Source of the DNA: Pedobacter kyungheensis
Lineage (GTDB): Bacteria; Bacteroidota; Bacteroidia; Sphingobacteriales; Sphingobacteriaceae
Reading direction: 5' to 3'
Assembly (NCBI RefSeq): GCF_000812965.1
Contig: NZ_JSYN01000033.1
Location: 1-60,835 of the forward strand
Length of the DNA stretch: 60,835 bases
Position numbers and translations under genes: made by a program. Below the pieces are notes generated by a model, which was not told the origin of the DNA, did not search any database, and saw only the letters and a list, made by a program, of their open reading frames with translations. This document shows positions 8,177-17,282 of the stretch, piece by piece (within the stretch, counting starts at the first letter, position 1; every line of letters starts with the position of its first letter).

Positions 8177-8881
8177 ATGAAATACAAACGCATCCTACTA
8201 AAGCTTAGCGGAGAATCGCTAATGGGCGACAAACAATACGGCATTGATAATGAACGCGTTAAGCAATACGCTGAAGATATTAAAGCCGTACACGATAAAG
8301 GTTTAGAAATCGCAATCGTAATTGGTGGAGGAAACATTTTTAGAGGTTTAAGCGCCGAAAAAAGCGGGATGGACAGAGCACAGGCCGATTATATGGGTAT
8401 GTTAGCTACTGTAATCAACTCAATGGCCTTACAAGATGCCTTAGAAAAAGTGGGTATTAAAACACGCTTACTTACAGCGATTAAAATGGAGCAGATTTGT
8501 GAGCCGTTTATCCGCAGAAGAGCTGTTCGCCATCTTGAAAAAGGACGTGTAGTTATTTTTGGTGCCGGTACAGGTAACCCTTACTTTACCACCGACTCTG
8601 CTGCGGCATTACGCGCAATAGAAATTAAAGCCGATGTGGTATTAAAAGGAACCCGTGTTGATGGTATTTACACCGCTGATCCGGAGAAAGATCCAACAGC
8701 AACAAAATTTGAAGAAATTTCTTTCAGAGAAGTGTATGATAAGGGGCTTAATGTTATGGATATGACCGCTTTTACACTTTGTGAAGAAAACCAGTTACCA
8801 ATTATTGTGTTTGATATGAATAAACATGGTAACTTCATGAAAATTGCCAGTGGCGAACCAATTGGCACCCTGGTTAAATAA
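8177..8881 (+). CDS. pyrH: UMP kinase
   Basis: It phosphorylates UMP to UDP in pyrimidine nucleotide synthesis, and is a hexameric amino-acid-kinase fold enzyme. The 234 residues contain LLKLSGESL (phosphate loop), IVIGGGNIFRG, the GTGNPYFTTDSAA nucleotide-binding region and NVMDMTAFTLCEEN. The pyrH-frr pairing (39 bp apart) is conserved across bacteria. Confidence 0.97.
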   Translation: MKYKRILLKLSGESLMGDKQYGIDNERVKQYAEDIKAVHDKGLEIAIVIGGGNIFRGLSAEKSGMDRAQADYMGMLATVINSMALQDALEKVGIKTRLLTAIKMEQICEPFIRRRAVRHLEKGRVVIFGAGTGNPYFTTDSAAALRAIEIKADVVLKGTRVDGIYTADPEKDPTATKFEEISFREVYDKGLNVMDMTAFTLCEENQLPIIVFDMNKHGNFMKIASGEPIGTLVK

Positions 8882-8920
8882 GTATTTAGAAAAAATTAAA
8901 TTGTAGAAATACACACAATT

Positions 8921-9484
8921 ATGAACGAACTCATACAATTACAATTAATGGATGCCCAGTCTTCAATGGATAAGGCCATTGATCATTGTGAAGCTGAATT
9001 AACTAAAATTAGAGCTGGTAAGGCATCAGCTGGAATGCTTGATGGCATTTTCGTTGATTATTATGGTGCTTCGACTGCTTTAGCACAGGTGGCCAGCATC
9101 AATACCCCTGATGCCAGAACAATTGTGATCCAGCCATGGGAAAAATCGCTTTTAACGGTAATCGAAAAAGCGATACAGGTGGCCAACATTGGCATTAACC
9201 CACAAAATGATGGTATTGTAATCCGTTTGGTTGTACCACCGCTTACAGAAGAGCGTAGAAAGGAATTGGTTAAAAAAGTGAAAGAGGAAGCTGAAAGAGG
9301 CCGTATCACCGTACGTAACATCCGTAAAGATGCCAATACCAAAATTCAAAAATTAAAAGGTGAAGGCGTATCTGACGATGAAATTAAAACCGGCGAGGGC
9401 GAAGTTCAGAAATTAACGGATGCGTATATCATTAAAGTAGATAAACACGCTGAAGCAAAAGAAAAAGACGTAATGACAGTTTAA
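8921..9484 (+). CDS. frr: Ribosome recycling factor
   Basis: With EF-G it splits post-termination ribosomes. The 187-residue, all-family-length protein has ELTKIRAGKASAGMLDGI near the N-terminus, IQPWEKSLLTVIEKAI, and the hinge region VVPPLTEERRKELVKKVK. It lies just after pyrH and is followed by a strong bidirectional terminator. Confidence 0.98.
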   Translation: MNELIQLQLMDAQSSMDKAIDHCEAELTKIRAGKASAGMLDGIFVDYYGASTALAQVASINTPDARTIVIQPWEKSLLTVIEKAIQVANIGINPQNDGIVIRLVVPPLTEERRKELVKKVKEEAERGRITVRNIRKDANTKIQKLKGEGVSDDEIKTGEGEVQKLTDAYIIKVDKHAEAKEKDVMTV

Positions 9485-9501
9485 CCTGTTTAAACAACAA
9501 T

Positions 9502-9538
9502 AAAAAAGGGAACGGACTAGAAATCGGTTCCCTTTTTT
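9502..9538. terminator. Bidirectional intrinsic terminator between frr and the LacI gene
   Basis: A perfect 12-bp stem aaaaaagggaac (9502-9513) / gttccctttttt (9527-9538) carries T runs in both directions. It ends frr on the plus strand and the lacI-type gene on the minus strand. Confidence 0.93.
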
Positions 9539-9544
9539 GTTATA

Positions 9545-10564
9545 CTATCTTTTTGCGCTCGACGGCCTTACATTTAACGTGGTAGGGAGCGAAATTTGTG
9601 TATTTCCGGCGTTTTGCCCTGCTTTTTTAAGTTTGTTAAGCAAAACCTTCATAATGTTCTCTGCAATAGCTTCAAGGGGCTGTGCGATCGCCGTAACGGG
9701 TGGCTCGCAGAATTCCAGAATCTCAAAATCATCAAACGATACCACGGCCAGGTCTTTATGAATCCGGATTCCCGATTTTCTAAAGGTTCTTAAACCATCT
9801 AAACAGATATAGTTGGCTGCAAAAATTACTGCATCGAGCTGCTTTTCGGCTTTAAAAAAGCTAATCATCTCCTGAATCGAATCTTCAGATCCCATATATT
9901 TGATTTTCTTTACAACAGCTGGCAATTTATGTTTTTCAATTGCTGTTTCGTAGCCCGCTAAGCGATCAACCATTTGTAGTTGCTGTGTATCAATCGTAAC
10001 AAAAGCTATATTTTTGTAGCCGTTGTTAATCAGATGCTCCGTAGCCTGAAAGGTACTTTTCTTATTGTCAATAATTACGTAATCGGTTTTTACCTCTTGT
10101 ACATAGCGGTCAAATAAAACCACCGGCGCATCGGTTTGGATTAGTTTTTTCACTTCATCTTCCAAACCTTCTGGCAAGGCCATAATGTAACCATCAACAT
10201 GACGGTCTTCAAAAATCTGAAGCAACTCTATGGCTTTTTCCGTATCGTTACGCGTACTGCTGAAAAGAATTTTATAACCCAGATTCGATGCAATTTCATC
10301 AATATGGCGGGCGATGCCTGAAAAAAACGGTTCGGAAATATCATCAACCAAAAAGCCAATAATTTTTGTTTTACCCGTTCGTAAACTTGTGGCAAGTGCA
10401 TTTGGCTGATAGTTTAGCTCCGCAACCAGATCGAGAACTTTCTTGGTTAGGGCTTCACTAATATTTTTTTCACGCGCTTTTCCATTAATTACAAATGATA
10501 CCGTTGTAATGGAAATATTTAATTGTTTGGCTATATCTTTTATTGAAACGCGTTTCTTCATCAC
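9545..10564 (-). CDS. LacI/GalR-family transcriptional regulator
   Basis: A sugar-responsive repressor or activator. The 339 residues have the LacI helix-turn-helix at 6-30 (VSIKDIAKQLNISITTVSFVIN), a hinge helix (YQPNALATSLRTGKTKIIG), and a periplasmic-binding-protein-like effector domain with FFSGIARHIDE and DGYIMALPEG. Its effector and targets are unknown. It is separated from neighbours by terminators on both sides, so it is monocistronic. nagA, 1.5 kb away, is a conceivable but unsupported target. Confidence 0.92.
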   Translation of the reverse strand: MMKKRVSIKDIAKQLNISITTVSFVINGKAREKNISEALTKKVLDLVAELNYQPNALATSLRTGKTKIIGFLVDDISEPFFSGIARHIDEIASNLGYKILFSSTRNDTEKAIELLQIFEDRHVDGYIMALPEGLEDEVKKLIQTDAPVVLFDRYVQEVKTDYVIIDNKKSTFQATEHLINNGYKNIAFVTIDTQQLQMVDRLAGYETAIEKHKLPAVVKKIKYMGSEDSIQEMISFFKAEKQLDAVIFAANYICLDGLRTFRKSGIRIHKDLAVVSFDDFEILEFCEPPVTAIAQPLEAIAENIMKVLLNKLKKAGQNAGNTQISLPTTLNVRPSSAKR

Positions 10565-10644
10565 AGGGTTTAGTCGTTTTGAATAATTTAAGCTGGTAAT
10601 ATAACAATAATCTGTAGTTTGTCAGCTAAACCAGCCGCACTAAA

Positions 10645-10676
10645 CAAAAAAAAGAGCAACCTATCCAGGATTGCTC
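10645..10676 (-). terminator. Intrinsic terminator of the tRNA-like RNA operon
   Basis: On the minus strand a gagcaa/ttgctc stem extended by cct/agg around a tight loop (10654-10676) is followed by eight or more T residues (plus-strand A run 10646-10653). It lies 31 bp beyond the 3' end of tRNA-like copy 1 and upstream of the LacI gene, isolating the RNA unit. Confidence 0.85.
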
Positions 10677-10706
10677 GATTAACTAACTTATTATTCATAA
10701 AAAATG

Positions 10707-10851
10707 CTGTTGGGGAAGGAGTCGAACCTTCAAGGGGTAGTTAGCTACAGTTCAAAAAATTAATTTGTGGTCAACCCAATAAACTGCGTTTGTCCCATTA
10801 TTCCCCACCACCGAGACAAGGAGGCGTGTCTGCCAATTTCACCACCCAACA
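10707..10851 (-). ncRNA. tRNA-like RNA copy 1 (long variable region, GUC in anticodon position)
   Basis: On the minus strand a perfect 7-bp acceptor stem TGTTGGG/CCCAACA is followed by G at position 73 (no encoded CCA). A GTG/CAC D stem encloses an AAATTGGCAGA loop. The anticodon-like arm is CCTCC-TTGTCTC-GGTGG, with one U-U mismatch. The T arm GAAGG-TTCGACT-CCTTC is perfect. Between the last two arms lie about 70 nt, closed by GGGG (10803-10806) and CCCC (10734-10737), far longer than any normal class II variable arm. U33, G34-U35-C36, C38, G73 and G2-C71 are the Asp identity set known from E. coli, but position 37 is a pyrimidine. It could be a functional odd tRNA, a decoy or a regulatory tRNA mimic. 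Confidence 0.8.
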
Positions 10852-10925
10852 TTTCAAAAGTTAACAGTTTTCAATTTGTAGTTTCGAATTTTAAACTCTT
10901 AACCGTAAATTGTCAACTGAACTGG

Positions 10926-11039
10926 CTGTAGGGGAAGGAATCGAACCTTCAAGGAGTGGTTAGTACCGAAACCGGTATATTCCCATTATTCTCCGCCACC
11001 GAGACAAGGAGGTGTGTCTGCCTGTTTCACCACCCTACA
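10926..11039 (-). ncRNA. tRNA-like RNA copy 2 (long variable region, GUC in anticodon position)
   Basis: This copy has the same architecture as copy 1, 74 bp away. The acceptor is TGTAGGG/CCCTACA, extendable by C-G to 8 bp, with discriminator G. The D arm is GTG-AAACAGGCAGA-CAC, the anticodon-like arm is identical to copy 1, and the T arm is GAAGG-TTCGATT-CCTTC. The variable region is about 40 nt and holds a TACCG-GTTT-CGGTA hairpin. The closing stem is GGAG/CTCC where copy 1 has GGGG/CCCC, and the acceptor pair T-A changes together with its partner. These compensatory changes show both are structured RNAs under selection. It is first in the operon, downstream of a consensus promoter. Confidence 0.8.
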
Positions 11040-11090
11040 GTATGTTCAGCAATTTTGAAAGAACGTTTCCTTTTTGTTAATTGCTTGATA

Positions 11091-11122
11091 CAAATGTAAA
11101 GGAACAACCAATACCTTGCAAA
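11091..11122 (-). promoter_or_regulatory. Consensus promoter of the tRNA-like RNA operon
   Basis: The minus strand has TTTG (11119-11122), a 20-bp spacer, and TAcaTTTG (11091-11098), an exact Bacteroidota -33/-7 pair. It lies about 50 bp upstream of the mature 5' end of copy 2, leaving a short 5' leader for RNase P-type removal. Confidence 0.75.
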
Positions 11123-11195
11123 TATTTTAAACATTTAATTTTATTTTTATAATATTGATAAATATTCGTAAATTCGCTTATCATAATTCAAAAAT

Positions 11196-11672
11196 ATGCT
11201 TAAAAAAGACAATTCCAATTTAGAAATTGACAACCTCGATATCGATATATTGAAACAATTGATGCAGGATGCCACTAAACCCTATACAGAAATAGCTAAA
11301 GATTTGATCGTTTCGGGCGGTACCATACACGTGCGGATGAAGAAGTTACAGGAAATGGGCATTATTAAAGGCTCTCACTTAATCATCGATCCGCAAAAAG
11401 CCGGCTACGATATTTGTGCCTTTTTGGGCATTTATCTCGAAAAAGGAATTCAGTATAAAGATGCGGTTGCGCAGCTCAGCAAAATTAAAGAGGTGGTAGA
11501 ATTGCACTACACTACAGGAGCTTATAGTATGTTCGCTAAAATTATCTGCAGAGACACCAATCACCTGCGTCATGTTTTAAATGAAGAAATACAGGCAGTG
11601 AACGGCATTCAGCGTACAGAGACTTTAATCTCGTTAGAAGAAAGTATTAAAAGACAAATTGAGCTGGGTTAA
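11196..11672 (+). CDS. Lrp/AsnC-family transcriptional regulator
   Basis: A feast/famine regulator that typically senses amino acids. The 158 residues have an N-terminal helix-turn-helix (about 15-65: LDIDILKQLMQDATKPYTEIA, GGTIHVRMKKLQEMGII) and a C-terminal RAM ligand/oligomerisation domain (about 75-155). It is divergent from the tRNA-like operon, and the 157-bp spacer (11040-11195) contains that operon's promoter. So this regulator could control both itself and the RNAs (inference). No operon partner lies downstream. Confidence 0.93.
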   Translation: MLKKDNSNLEIDNLDIDILKQLMQDATKPYTEIAKDLIVSGGTIHVRMKKLQEMGIIKGSHLIIDPQKAGYDICAFLGIYLEKGIQYKDAVAQLSKIKEVVELHYTTGAYSMFAKIICRDTNHLRHVLNEEIQAVNGIQRTETLISLEESIKRQIELG

Positions 11673-11930
11673 GTGAAGACCAAAGCGTAAGTCAAGACTA
11701 AAGACCAAAGACTAAAGCTGTGCAATCATACTAGATGTTTAAAGGTTTAAATGTTGGAAGGTTTTAAATACCCAGCTTAAATGGCCTTATGTTGCTTATA
11801 TGGTAAACCCGGGATTGCGTCTGAAAATGAAAACGCCTGGAATTTCCGGAACAGCACTCCGTTATTGGCTATAGCGCCGATTATAAACGGGAGCTGTTGC
11901 TACTATATTGAAACTACTCTTTTGATAAAC
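11673..11930. repeat. Repeat-rich spacer between the Lrp and feoB genes
   Basis: It contains aagaccaaagactaaagctg (11701-11720), a motif found again at 60495-60517 and 60668-60691. It also has a tttaaatgttggaaggttt stretch (about 11746-11764) resembling 45160-45190. No ORF or terminator with a clear T run is evident in the rest. Confidence 0.55.
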
Positions 11931-14045
11931 TTATTTTAGCAGCTGGTAAGCAACCAGCGCAGCAACATAAGCCATAGCTGTCATATAAGCCAATTGAATA
12001 ACCGGCCATTTCCAGCCTTTGGTTTCACGGTAAACAATGGCCACCGTACTCATGCATTGCATGGCAAAAGCGTAAAACAGCATTAGCGAAATACCGGTAG
12101 CAAAAGAGTAAACCGGCAACCCCGTACGGCTGTTAACCGAAGCGGCCATGCGCGCTCTTATGGTAGTGGTGTCCTCATCGCCCCCATCAACACTGTAAAT
12201 GGTTGCCATGGTGCCTACAAAGGCCTCACGGGCGGCAAAAGAAGTAATTAAGCCTATACCAATTTTCCAATCGTAACCCAGCGGACGAATTACAGGCTCA
12301 ATCCAGTGGCCGAGCACACCCACATAAGAATTTTCGAGCTTTTCGGTAGCTTCTAAAACCTTAATGTGATCGGTATTTTTTGTGGTATCGGCCAGTGCTG
12401 CAGCATATTTCTTTTCTATATTTTCGAAACGGTCTCCGGGCCCATAAGCCGCCATTACCCATAAAATAACCGAAATGGCAATAATTACTTTACCCGCTTC
12501 AAAAACAAAGGTTTTTGATTTCTCATACATGGTAAAAAGCACATTCTTCCACCTTGGCATGCGGTAAACAGGCAGTTCCATAATAAAATACGACCTTTCT
12601 TTGGTTTTGATGATGAATTTCATTACCCAGGCCACCAGTACCGCAGCCACGATACCTACCAAATACATGACCATTAAAGCTAAGCCCTGCAGGTTAAAAA
12701 TACCCAATACATGCTTTTGTGGAATAATTAACGATATAATCAGGATATATACCGGCAATCGTGCCGAACAGCTAACCAAAGGGGTTACCATAATGGTTAT
12801 CATCCGGTCTTTCCAGTTTTCGATATTTCTGGCAGCCATAATTGAAGGAACGGCGCAGGCCAGACCACCAATCATCGGCACTACAGATTTTCCGTTAAGG
12901 CCTACTTTACTCATGATTTTATCCATCATAAAAGTAACCCGGGCCATGTACCCCGTATCTTCTAAAATGGATATAAAGGCAAAAAGAATGGCAATTTGCG
13001 GAATAAACACAAAAATACCGCCCAAGCCTGCAATAACGCCATCCAATAATAAGTCGGTAAGCATGCCTGCAGGCAAATATTCGTGACCAAGCTCAGTAAT
13101 AAAACCAAAGCCGCTTTCAATCCAATCCATCGGGTAGGATGACCAGGCGAAGATGGCATTGAAAATAACAAACAGAATGAATAAGAATATGGCAAAACCC
13201 CAAACTTTATGGGTAAGTACGGCATCGAGTTTATCGCTGAACGAAAATTTCTTCTCGGTTCCTTTATCCACCACCACATCTGCAAGGATTGTACTTAAAT
13301 GTTTATAACGTGCAATGGTTTCGGCAGCCTGTATTTTGGCTGATTCGAAATGATTCGACTGCTCTATTTCCTCAATTTCTTCCTGCTCTTTTTCGGTAAA
13401 GAAAGTTAAATGCTCGTGCTGATGTAAAACCTGCAGGGCATAATAATCGTTATCAGAATTTAGCTTGGTTTTAATGGCTCCGATTGCTTCAGGTGCCAGG
13501 AAATTCAAATCAACTTCCTGAAGCTGGGTAGCTATTTTAGTGGTATTGGCAATTGCATTTTTAAGTTTATCAATCCCTATGTTGTTTCTCGCTGAAATAG
13601 AAACCACCTGAACACCCAATTTTTCGGCCAATTTATCCAAATTAATCTCAATACCTTGTTTGGCAGAAAGATCGATCATGTTTAAAGCCAGAATCATCGG
13701 GATGCCCAAATCAGCCACCTGCGAATACAAAAGCATGTTACGCTTAAGATTGGATGCATCAGTAACCAATACAATTACATCGGGATGGCTATTGTTTTGT
13801 TGATCGGCCAGTACCTGAAAAACAATGCTTTCATCGGCACTTTTGGGATAAAGGCTGTAGGTTCCTGGTAAATCGATAATTTCGGCATCTTTACCTCCTG
13901 AAAGTTTGGTAAAACCTGTTTTTTTATCGACTGTAATGCCTGGAAAATTACCTATTTTCTGATTTAACCCCGTTAAACGATTAAATAACGTAGACTTACC
14001 TGTATTGGGATTACCAACTAATGCAACTTTAATATCCAAACCCAA
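11931..14045 (-). CDS. feoB: Ferrous iron transport protein B
   Basis: An inner-membrane Fe(II) transporter with an N-terminal G-protein domain. G1 is GNPNTGKSTLFNRLTG (about 11-26), G3 is DLPGTYSL and G4 is LNMIDLS. A helical GDI region and two Gate domains follow, with about 8-10 membrane helices and PMIGGLACAVPSIMAARN and VSCSARLPVYILI motifs. The 704 residues are slightly below the E. coli length (773) but complete. It overlaps no gene and starts 5 bp after feoA. No Fur box was recognised upstream. Confidence 0.97.
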   Translation of the reverse strand: MGLDIKVALVGNPNTGKSTLFNRLTGLNQKIGNFPGITVDKKTGFTKLSGGKDAEIIDLPGTYSLYPKSADESIVFQVLADQQNNSHPDVIVLVTDASNLKRNMLLYSQVADLGIPMILALNMIDLSAKQGIEINLDKLAEKLGVQVVSISARNNIGIDKLKNAIANTTKIATQLQEVDLNFLAPEAIGAIKTKLNSDNDYYALQVLHQHEHLTFFTEKEQEEIEEIEQSNHFESAKIQAAETIARYKHLSTILADVVVDKGTEKKFSFSDKLDAVLTHKVWGFAIFLFILFVIFNAIFAWSSYPMDWIESGFGFITELGHEYLPAGMLTDLLLDGVIAGLGGIFVFIPQIAILFAFISILEDTGYMARVTFMMDKIMSKVGLNGKSVVPMIGGLACAVPSIMAARNIENWKDRMITIMVTPLVSCSARLPVYILIISLIIPQKHVLGIFNLQGLALMVMYLVGIVAAVLVAWVMKFIIKTKERSYFIMELPVYRMPRWKNVLFTMYEKSKTFVFEAGKVIIAISVILWVMAAYGPGDRFENIEKKYAAALADTTKNTDHIKVLEATEKLENSYVGVLGHWIEPVIRPLGYDWKIGIGLITSFAAREAFVGTMATIYSVDGGDEDTTTIRARMAASVNSRTGLPVYSFATGISLMLFYAFAMQCMSTVAIVYRETKGWKWPVIQLAYMTAMAYVAALVAYQLLK

Positions 14046-14050
14046 CTTAT

Positions 14051-14266
14051 TTATTGAATGATAACCACATCAGCTTCGCTTTTACGCAAACAAAGCTGAT
14101 AACCCGCAACACGAATGGCCATTGGATCGCCAAGAGGGGCAAAACGCTCAACCTCTACAACTTCGCCCGGCAAGCAGCCCATCTCCATCAGCTTTACAGA
14201 CATATCTAAATCTGTAAAAGCTACAATTGTTCCTTTTTCTCCAACTTTTAAGTGCGAAAGTTTCAT
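14051..14266 (-). CDS. feoA: Ferrous iron transport protein A
   Basis: A small cytoplasmic SH3-like protein (71 aa) that supports FeoB. The motifs are VGEKGTIVAFTDLDMSVKLMEMG and LPGEVVEVERFAPLGDPMAIRV. The feoA-feoB order with a few bases between is conserved. Its upstream region (14267-14410) holds no recognisable regulatory palindrome. Confidence 0.95.
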   Translation of the reverse strand: MKLSHLKVGEKGTIVAFTDLDMSVKLMEMGCLPGEVVEVERFAPLGDPMAIRVAGYQLCLRKSEADVVIIQ

Positions 14267-14410
14267 CTGCGTTTATTTTATTTCATTAGCCAGATGGGGC
14301 CTAACGGGTTCATGTGCTAAATTGGGCGCAAGTTAACCTTTCTTTAGATTTATTCCAAATAACAACGCTTTTACATTCAGGAAATAATTGATGGTTTTAC
14401 GGTATCATGA

Positions 14411-17182
14411 TTAATTTCTTTGACGGCCTCCACCAAAGCCACCACCGCCACCACGGTTTCTACCGCCGCCGCCTTCTTCGTTACCACGGATCCGGTTTCT
14501 GCCACCCATCCGGTTAAGCGAATAGGTAAACGAAAACATGAAATAACGTTGCAAAACATTGTAGCTTTCATCGCGAATGGTATTGTTGTTAGCCGTCCGG
14601 CTTACCCCCTGGTTTTCGTTCAGCAAATCGTTTACCGAAACTTTGAAAGTACCACGGTTTTTGAAAAACTGCTTGCTTAAATACGAGTTTACGAGTGTAA
14701 AATGCGTATCGAATCCCTCGCCTCTGCCCGTATTCTGGTTGTAATCGGCATCAACAGACCAGCGAATATCGCCCGGAAACATATAACTTACACTGATATT
14801 TGGACTAAAGGTGTAATAACGCGTATTGGAATTGGGCTGAACAGAATAGGTAGCCCGATTAACCGAACCATTAATGCCGGCGGTTAAATCGAGTTTATCC
14901 AGGTTAGAAACCAACCTGTAGCCATTGCTGATTGACCAGCTGTTGGTTATATTTTTTAAGCTGTTGGTAAAGTTTACATCGCGGTTATAACTTCCGCCAA
15001 CATTGATGTGAAAATTAAGCTTATTATCGGCCATAAGCGGTAAACTTAACGATGAAGACAGTGAACCTGAATAAACGCCATTCACGTTTACCGGTGTTAC
15101 GGCCAGTTTACCCTGATCTTTTCCACTTTGAATTAGGCTGGTACTGTTTGCAATCTGGTTAGCGGTTTGCGCAAGATTCAGGTTAACAAATAGCGACCTG
15201 TTTTTACCTACGGTAAAGGTATTGTAGGCAATACGTAAGGTGTTGTTAAATTCAGGCTTTAAATCGGGGTTACCCACCGGAATACTTTGTGTATTGGTAT
15301 TGTTCTGGATGGGTTGCAACTGTTGTATAGTAGGCTGGGTGGTACTACCACGGTAATTGAGCACCAAACGTTTGCTATTGCTAAAATTATACCTGAACAT
15401 GGCAGAAGGCGTATAGTTGAAAACGTTTTGTTTTAATGTAAATCCTTGCGTAATGTTGTTGTTTTTGCGGTCGGTATTTTGAACGGCCATTCCTACATTC
15501 CAGTTATATTTTTTAGCCATCTTGTTAAAGCTAAAACCAGCCGCATTGGTTAAAATGGTATTTTCATACGAATTACTAAAGGTTTGATCCAATAAATCGT
15601 ACTGAAGCGTAGCGGGATTAAAATTATAGGTAAAACGGTCGGAAGTATTGTGGTTATACCCGTTCTGATAGTGAAACTCTAAACTTAGCGTCTTATCTAA
15701 GGGCTCGGTATATACCAAACGGGTGTTCTGGTTCAGCGATTCACTTTCCTGATCATTGAACTGATTAATTACTTTTTGTGTGATTACCCCGCCTTCATCT
15801 CGGTTCTCGGGGTTATTGTTGTAATTATCAGCATCGTTATTGTTAATGCTGGTATTGAAATTTAGCGATAAAGTTCGCCCCCTGCGCATAAACTTCTTAC
15901 GTAGTAAAATATTATTGCTGATAGACGGCGCTGTATTGTGGTTACTTAATATCTGCGATCCATTTGTTTTGTAAGTATTGTAATCGCGATTGTAAAAACT
16001 GCTGTTTAAGCTCTCGTTATCTGTATAGCTTAAATTGGGCTCTATCTTAAGTGAGGTTAATGAATCGAGCTTGGTATCGACCATAAAATTTAAACGGTGG
16101 TTTAAACGATCGGAAGTATTGGTTTGGTTATTATTGAAAACTGTTGTTACATTACCTAAAAGATTTTGGGTAACGCTGTTTCTTAAAATCAGATTATCAG
16201 ATTTATTAACAAAATAGCTCATGCTGATTTCGGTTTGATCGGCATATTCATCAGAGAAGTTAAATCCGCCGGCCTTGGTATCAGTAATTCCACTGCGTCC
16301 ACCATTTCCTCCGCTATTGCCACCACCTAAACCACCGCCAAAGTTTTGTTTATTTACGTTGTTAAACTGGGCAATCACACTTAATCTTTTATCCTGCTTA
16401 AAATGATTGATATTGGTATTTACATCGTAACGGTCGTTTGAGCCGTACCCTGCAGAAGTGTTGCCAAAATAACCGTTCTTTCGGTCTTTTTTGGTGGTGA
16501 TGTTGATGATTTTGGTCCTCGATCCGTCATCAATTCCGGTAAACTGTGCCTGATCTGAAAGTTCATCGATAATCTGGATTTTATCAACCATATCTGCCGG
16601 CAGGTTTTTGGTTGCCAGTAGGGGGTCATTTCCAAAAAACAGCTTCCCATCTACTTTAACTTTAGTAATGGTTTCGCCCTGGGCTTTTACGGTACCCGAT
16701 TTATCGACCTCTACTCCAGGTAATTTTTTCAACAAATCTTCCACCACTGCATTTTCAACCACTTTAAACGAGCCGGCGTTAAATTCAAGGGTGTCTTTTT
16801 TCACCACAATTGGTGGCACTTCAGCTTTGATATCAACAGTTTGAAGCTCTATTGCACCACCTTCTAAAACAATATCGCCTAAGTTTACATCTGATTTTTC
16901 GGCCGTAATGGTAAAATCTCTGGTAGTATTTTTTAAACCTAAAAACGCGGCGTATACCCGGTACTGACCTGGTTTTAGGTCTTTGAAAAGAAACTTTCCA
17001 TCTTCGGTAGTACTCATTGCACCAACCATACTCGAATCGCTTAAATTCTTTACCGCCAGTGAGGCATAATCAATTGGTTTTTTATCTTTTGACTGGAGTA
17101 CCCTGCCGCTCACGGAGCCGGTTTTCTGGGCATAAATAAAGGAAGAACATAGTATCAGCAGCAGCGTAAAGATTGATCTCAT
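14411..17182 (-). CDS. SusC/TonB-type outer-membrane beta-barrel protein (paralogue 1)
   Basis: A 923-residue outer-membrane protein. A signal peptide (about 1-18) precedes a carboxypeptidase-regulatory-like beta-sandwich (about 20-110) and a plug-like region (VVEDLLKKLPGVEVDKSG, then GNDPLLATKNLPADMVDKI). A long asparagine-rich barrel follows, ending in YFMFSFTYSLNRMGG. After the last predicted strand comes a glycine/arginine-rich tail of about 25 residues, and a second glycine-rich loop lies near 275-300. It may import a ligand or act in adhesion; the ligand is unknown. It is closely similar to the protein at 18416-21220 and separated from it by an XRE-pentapeptide gene. Confidence 0.85.
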   Translation of the reverse strand: MRSIFTLLLILCSSFIYAQKTGSVSGRVLQSKDKKPIDYASLAVKNLSDSSMVGAMSTTEDGKFLFKDLKPGQYRVYAAFLGLKNTTRDFTITAEKSDVNLGDIVLEGGAIELQTVDIKAEVPPIVVKKDTLEFNAGSFKVVENAVVEDLLKKLPGVEVDKSGTVKAQGETITKVKVDGKLFFGNDPLLATKNLPADMVDKIQIIDELSDQAQFTGIDDGSRTKIINITTKKDRKNGYFGNTSAGYGSNDRYDVNTNINHFKQDKRLSVIAQFNNVNKQNFGGGLGGGNSGGNGGRSGITDTKAGGFNFSDEYADQTEISMSYFVNKSDNLILRNSVTQNLLGNVTTVFNNNQTNTSDRLNHRLNFMVDTKLDSLTSLKIEPNLSYTDNESLNSSFYNRDYNTYKTNGSQILSNHNTAPSISNNILLRKKFMRRGRTLSLNFNTSINNNDADNYNNNPENRDEGGVITQKVINQFNDQESESLNQNTRLVYTEPLDKTLSLEFHYQNGYNHNTSDRFTYNFNPATLQYDLLDQTFSNSYENTILTNAAGFSFNKMAKKYNWNVGMAVQNTDRKNNNITQGFTLKQNVFNYTPSAMFRYNFSNSKRLVLNYRGSTTQPTIQQLQPIQNNTNTQSIPVGNPDLKPEFNNTLRIAYNTFTVGKNRSLFVNLNLAQTANQIANSTSLIQSGKDQGKLAVTPVNVNGVYSGSLSSSLSLPLMADNKLNFHINVGGSYNRDVNFTNSLKNITNSWSISNGYRLVSNLDKLDLTAGINGSVNRATYSVQPNSNTRYYTFSPNISVSYMFPGDIRWSVDADYNQNTGRGEGFDTHFTLVNSYLSKQFFKNRGTFKVSVNDLLNENQGVSRTANNNTIRDESYNVLQRYFMFSFTYSLNRMGGRNRIRGNEEGGGGRNRGGGGGFGGGRQRN

Positions 17183-17282
17183 TCGGTTAGTTTGGTTTTT
17201 ATAACATAGAGACTCTCAGCTGGTTTAAAGGTTTATTTTAGTTTAAGTAACAAATGGAATACACATTAAAGTGCGCTAATAA

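Noticed and set aside
10707..11039. Ordinary tRNA-Leu or tRNA-Ser pair
   Set aside because: The D arm is class II-like, but the anticodon position reads GUC and the variable region is far too long for either.
12601..13086. 161-codon frame antisense to feoB
   Set aside because: It mirrors the conserved feoB membrane region and has no own family support.
14267..14410. Fur box upstream of feoA
   Set aside because: No 19-bp palindrome of the Fur type was found.
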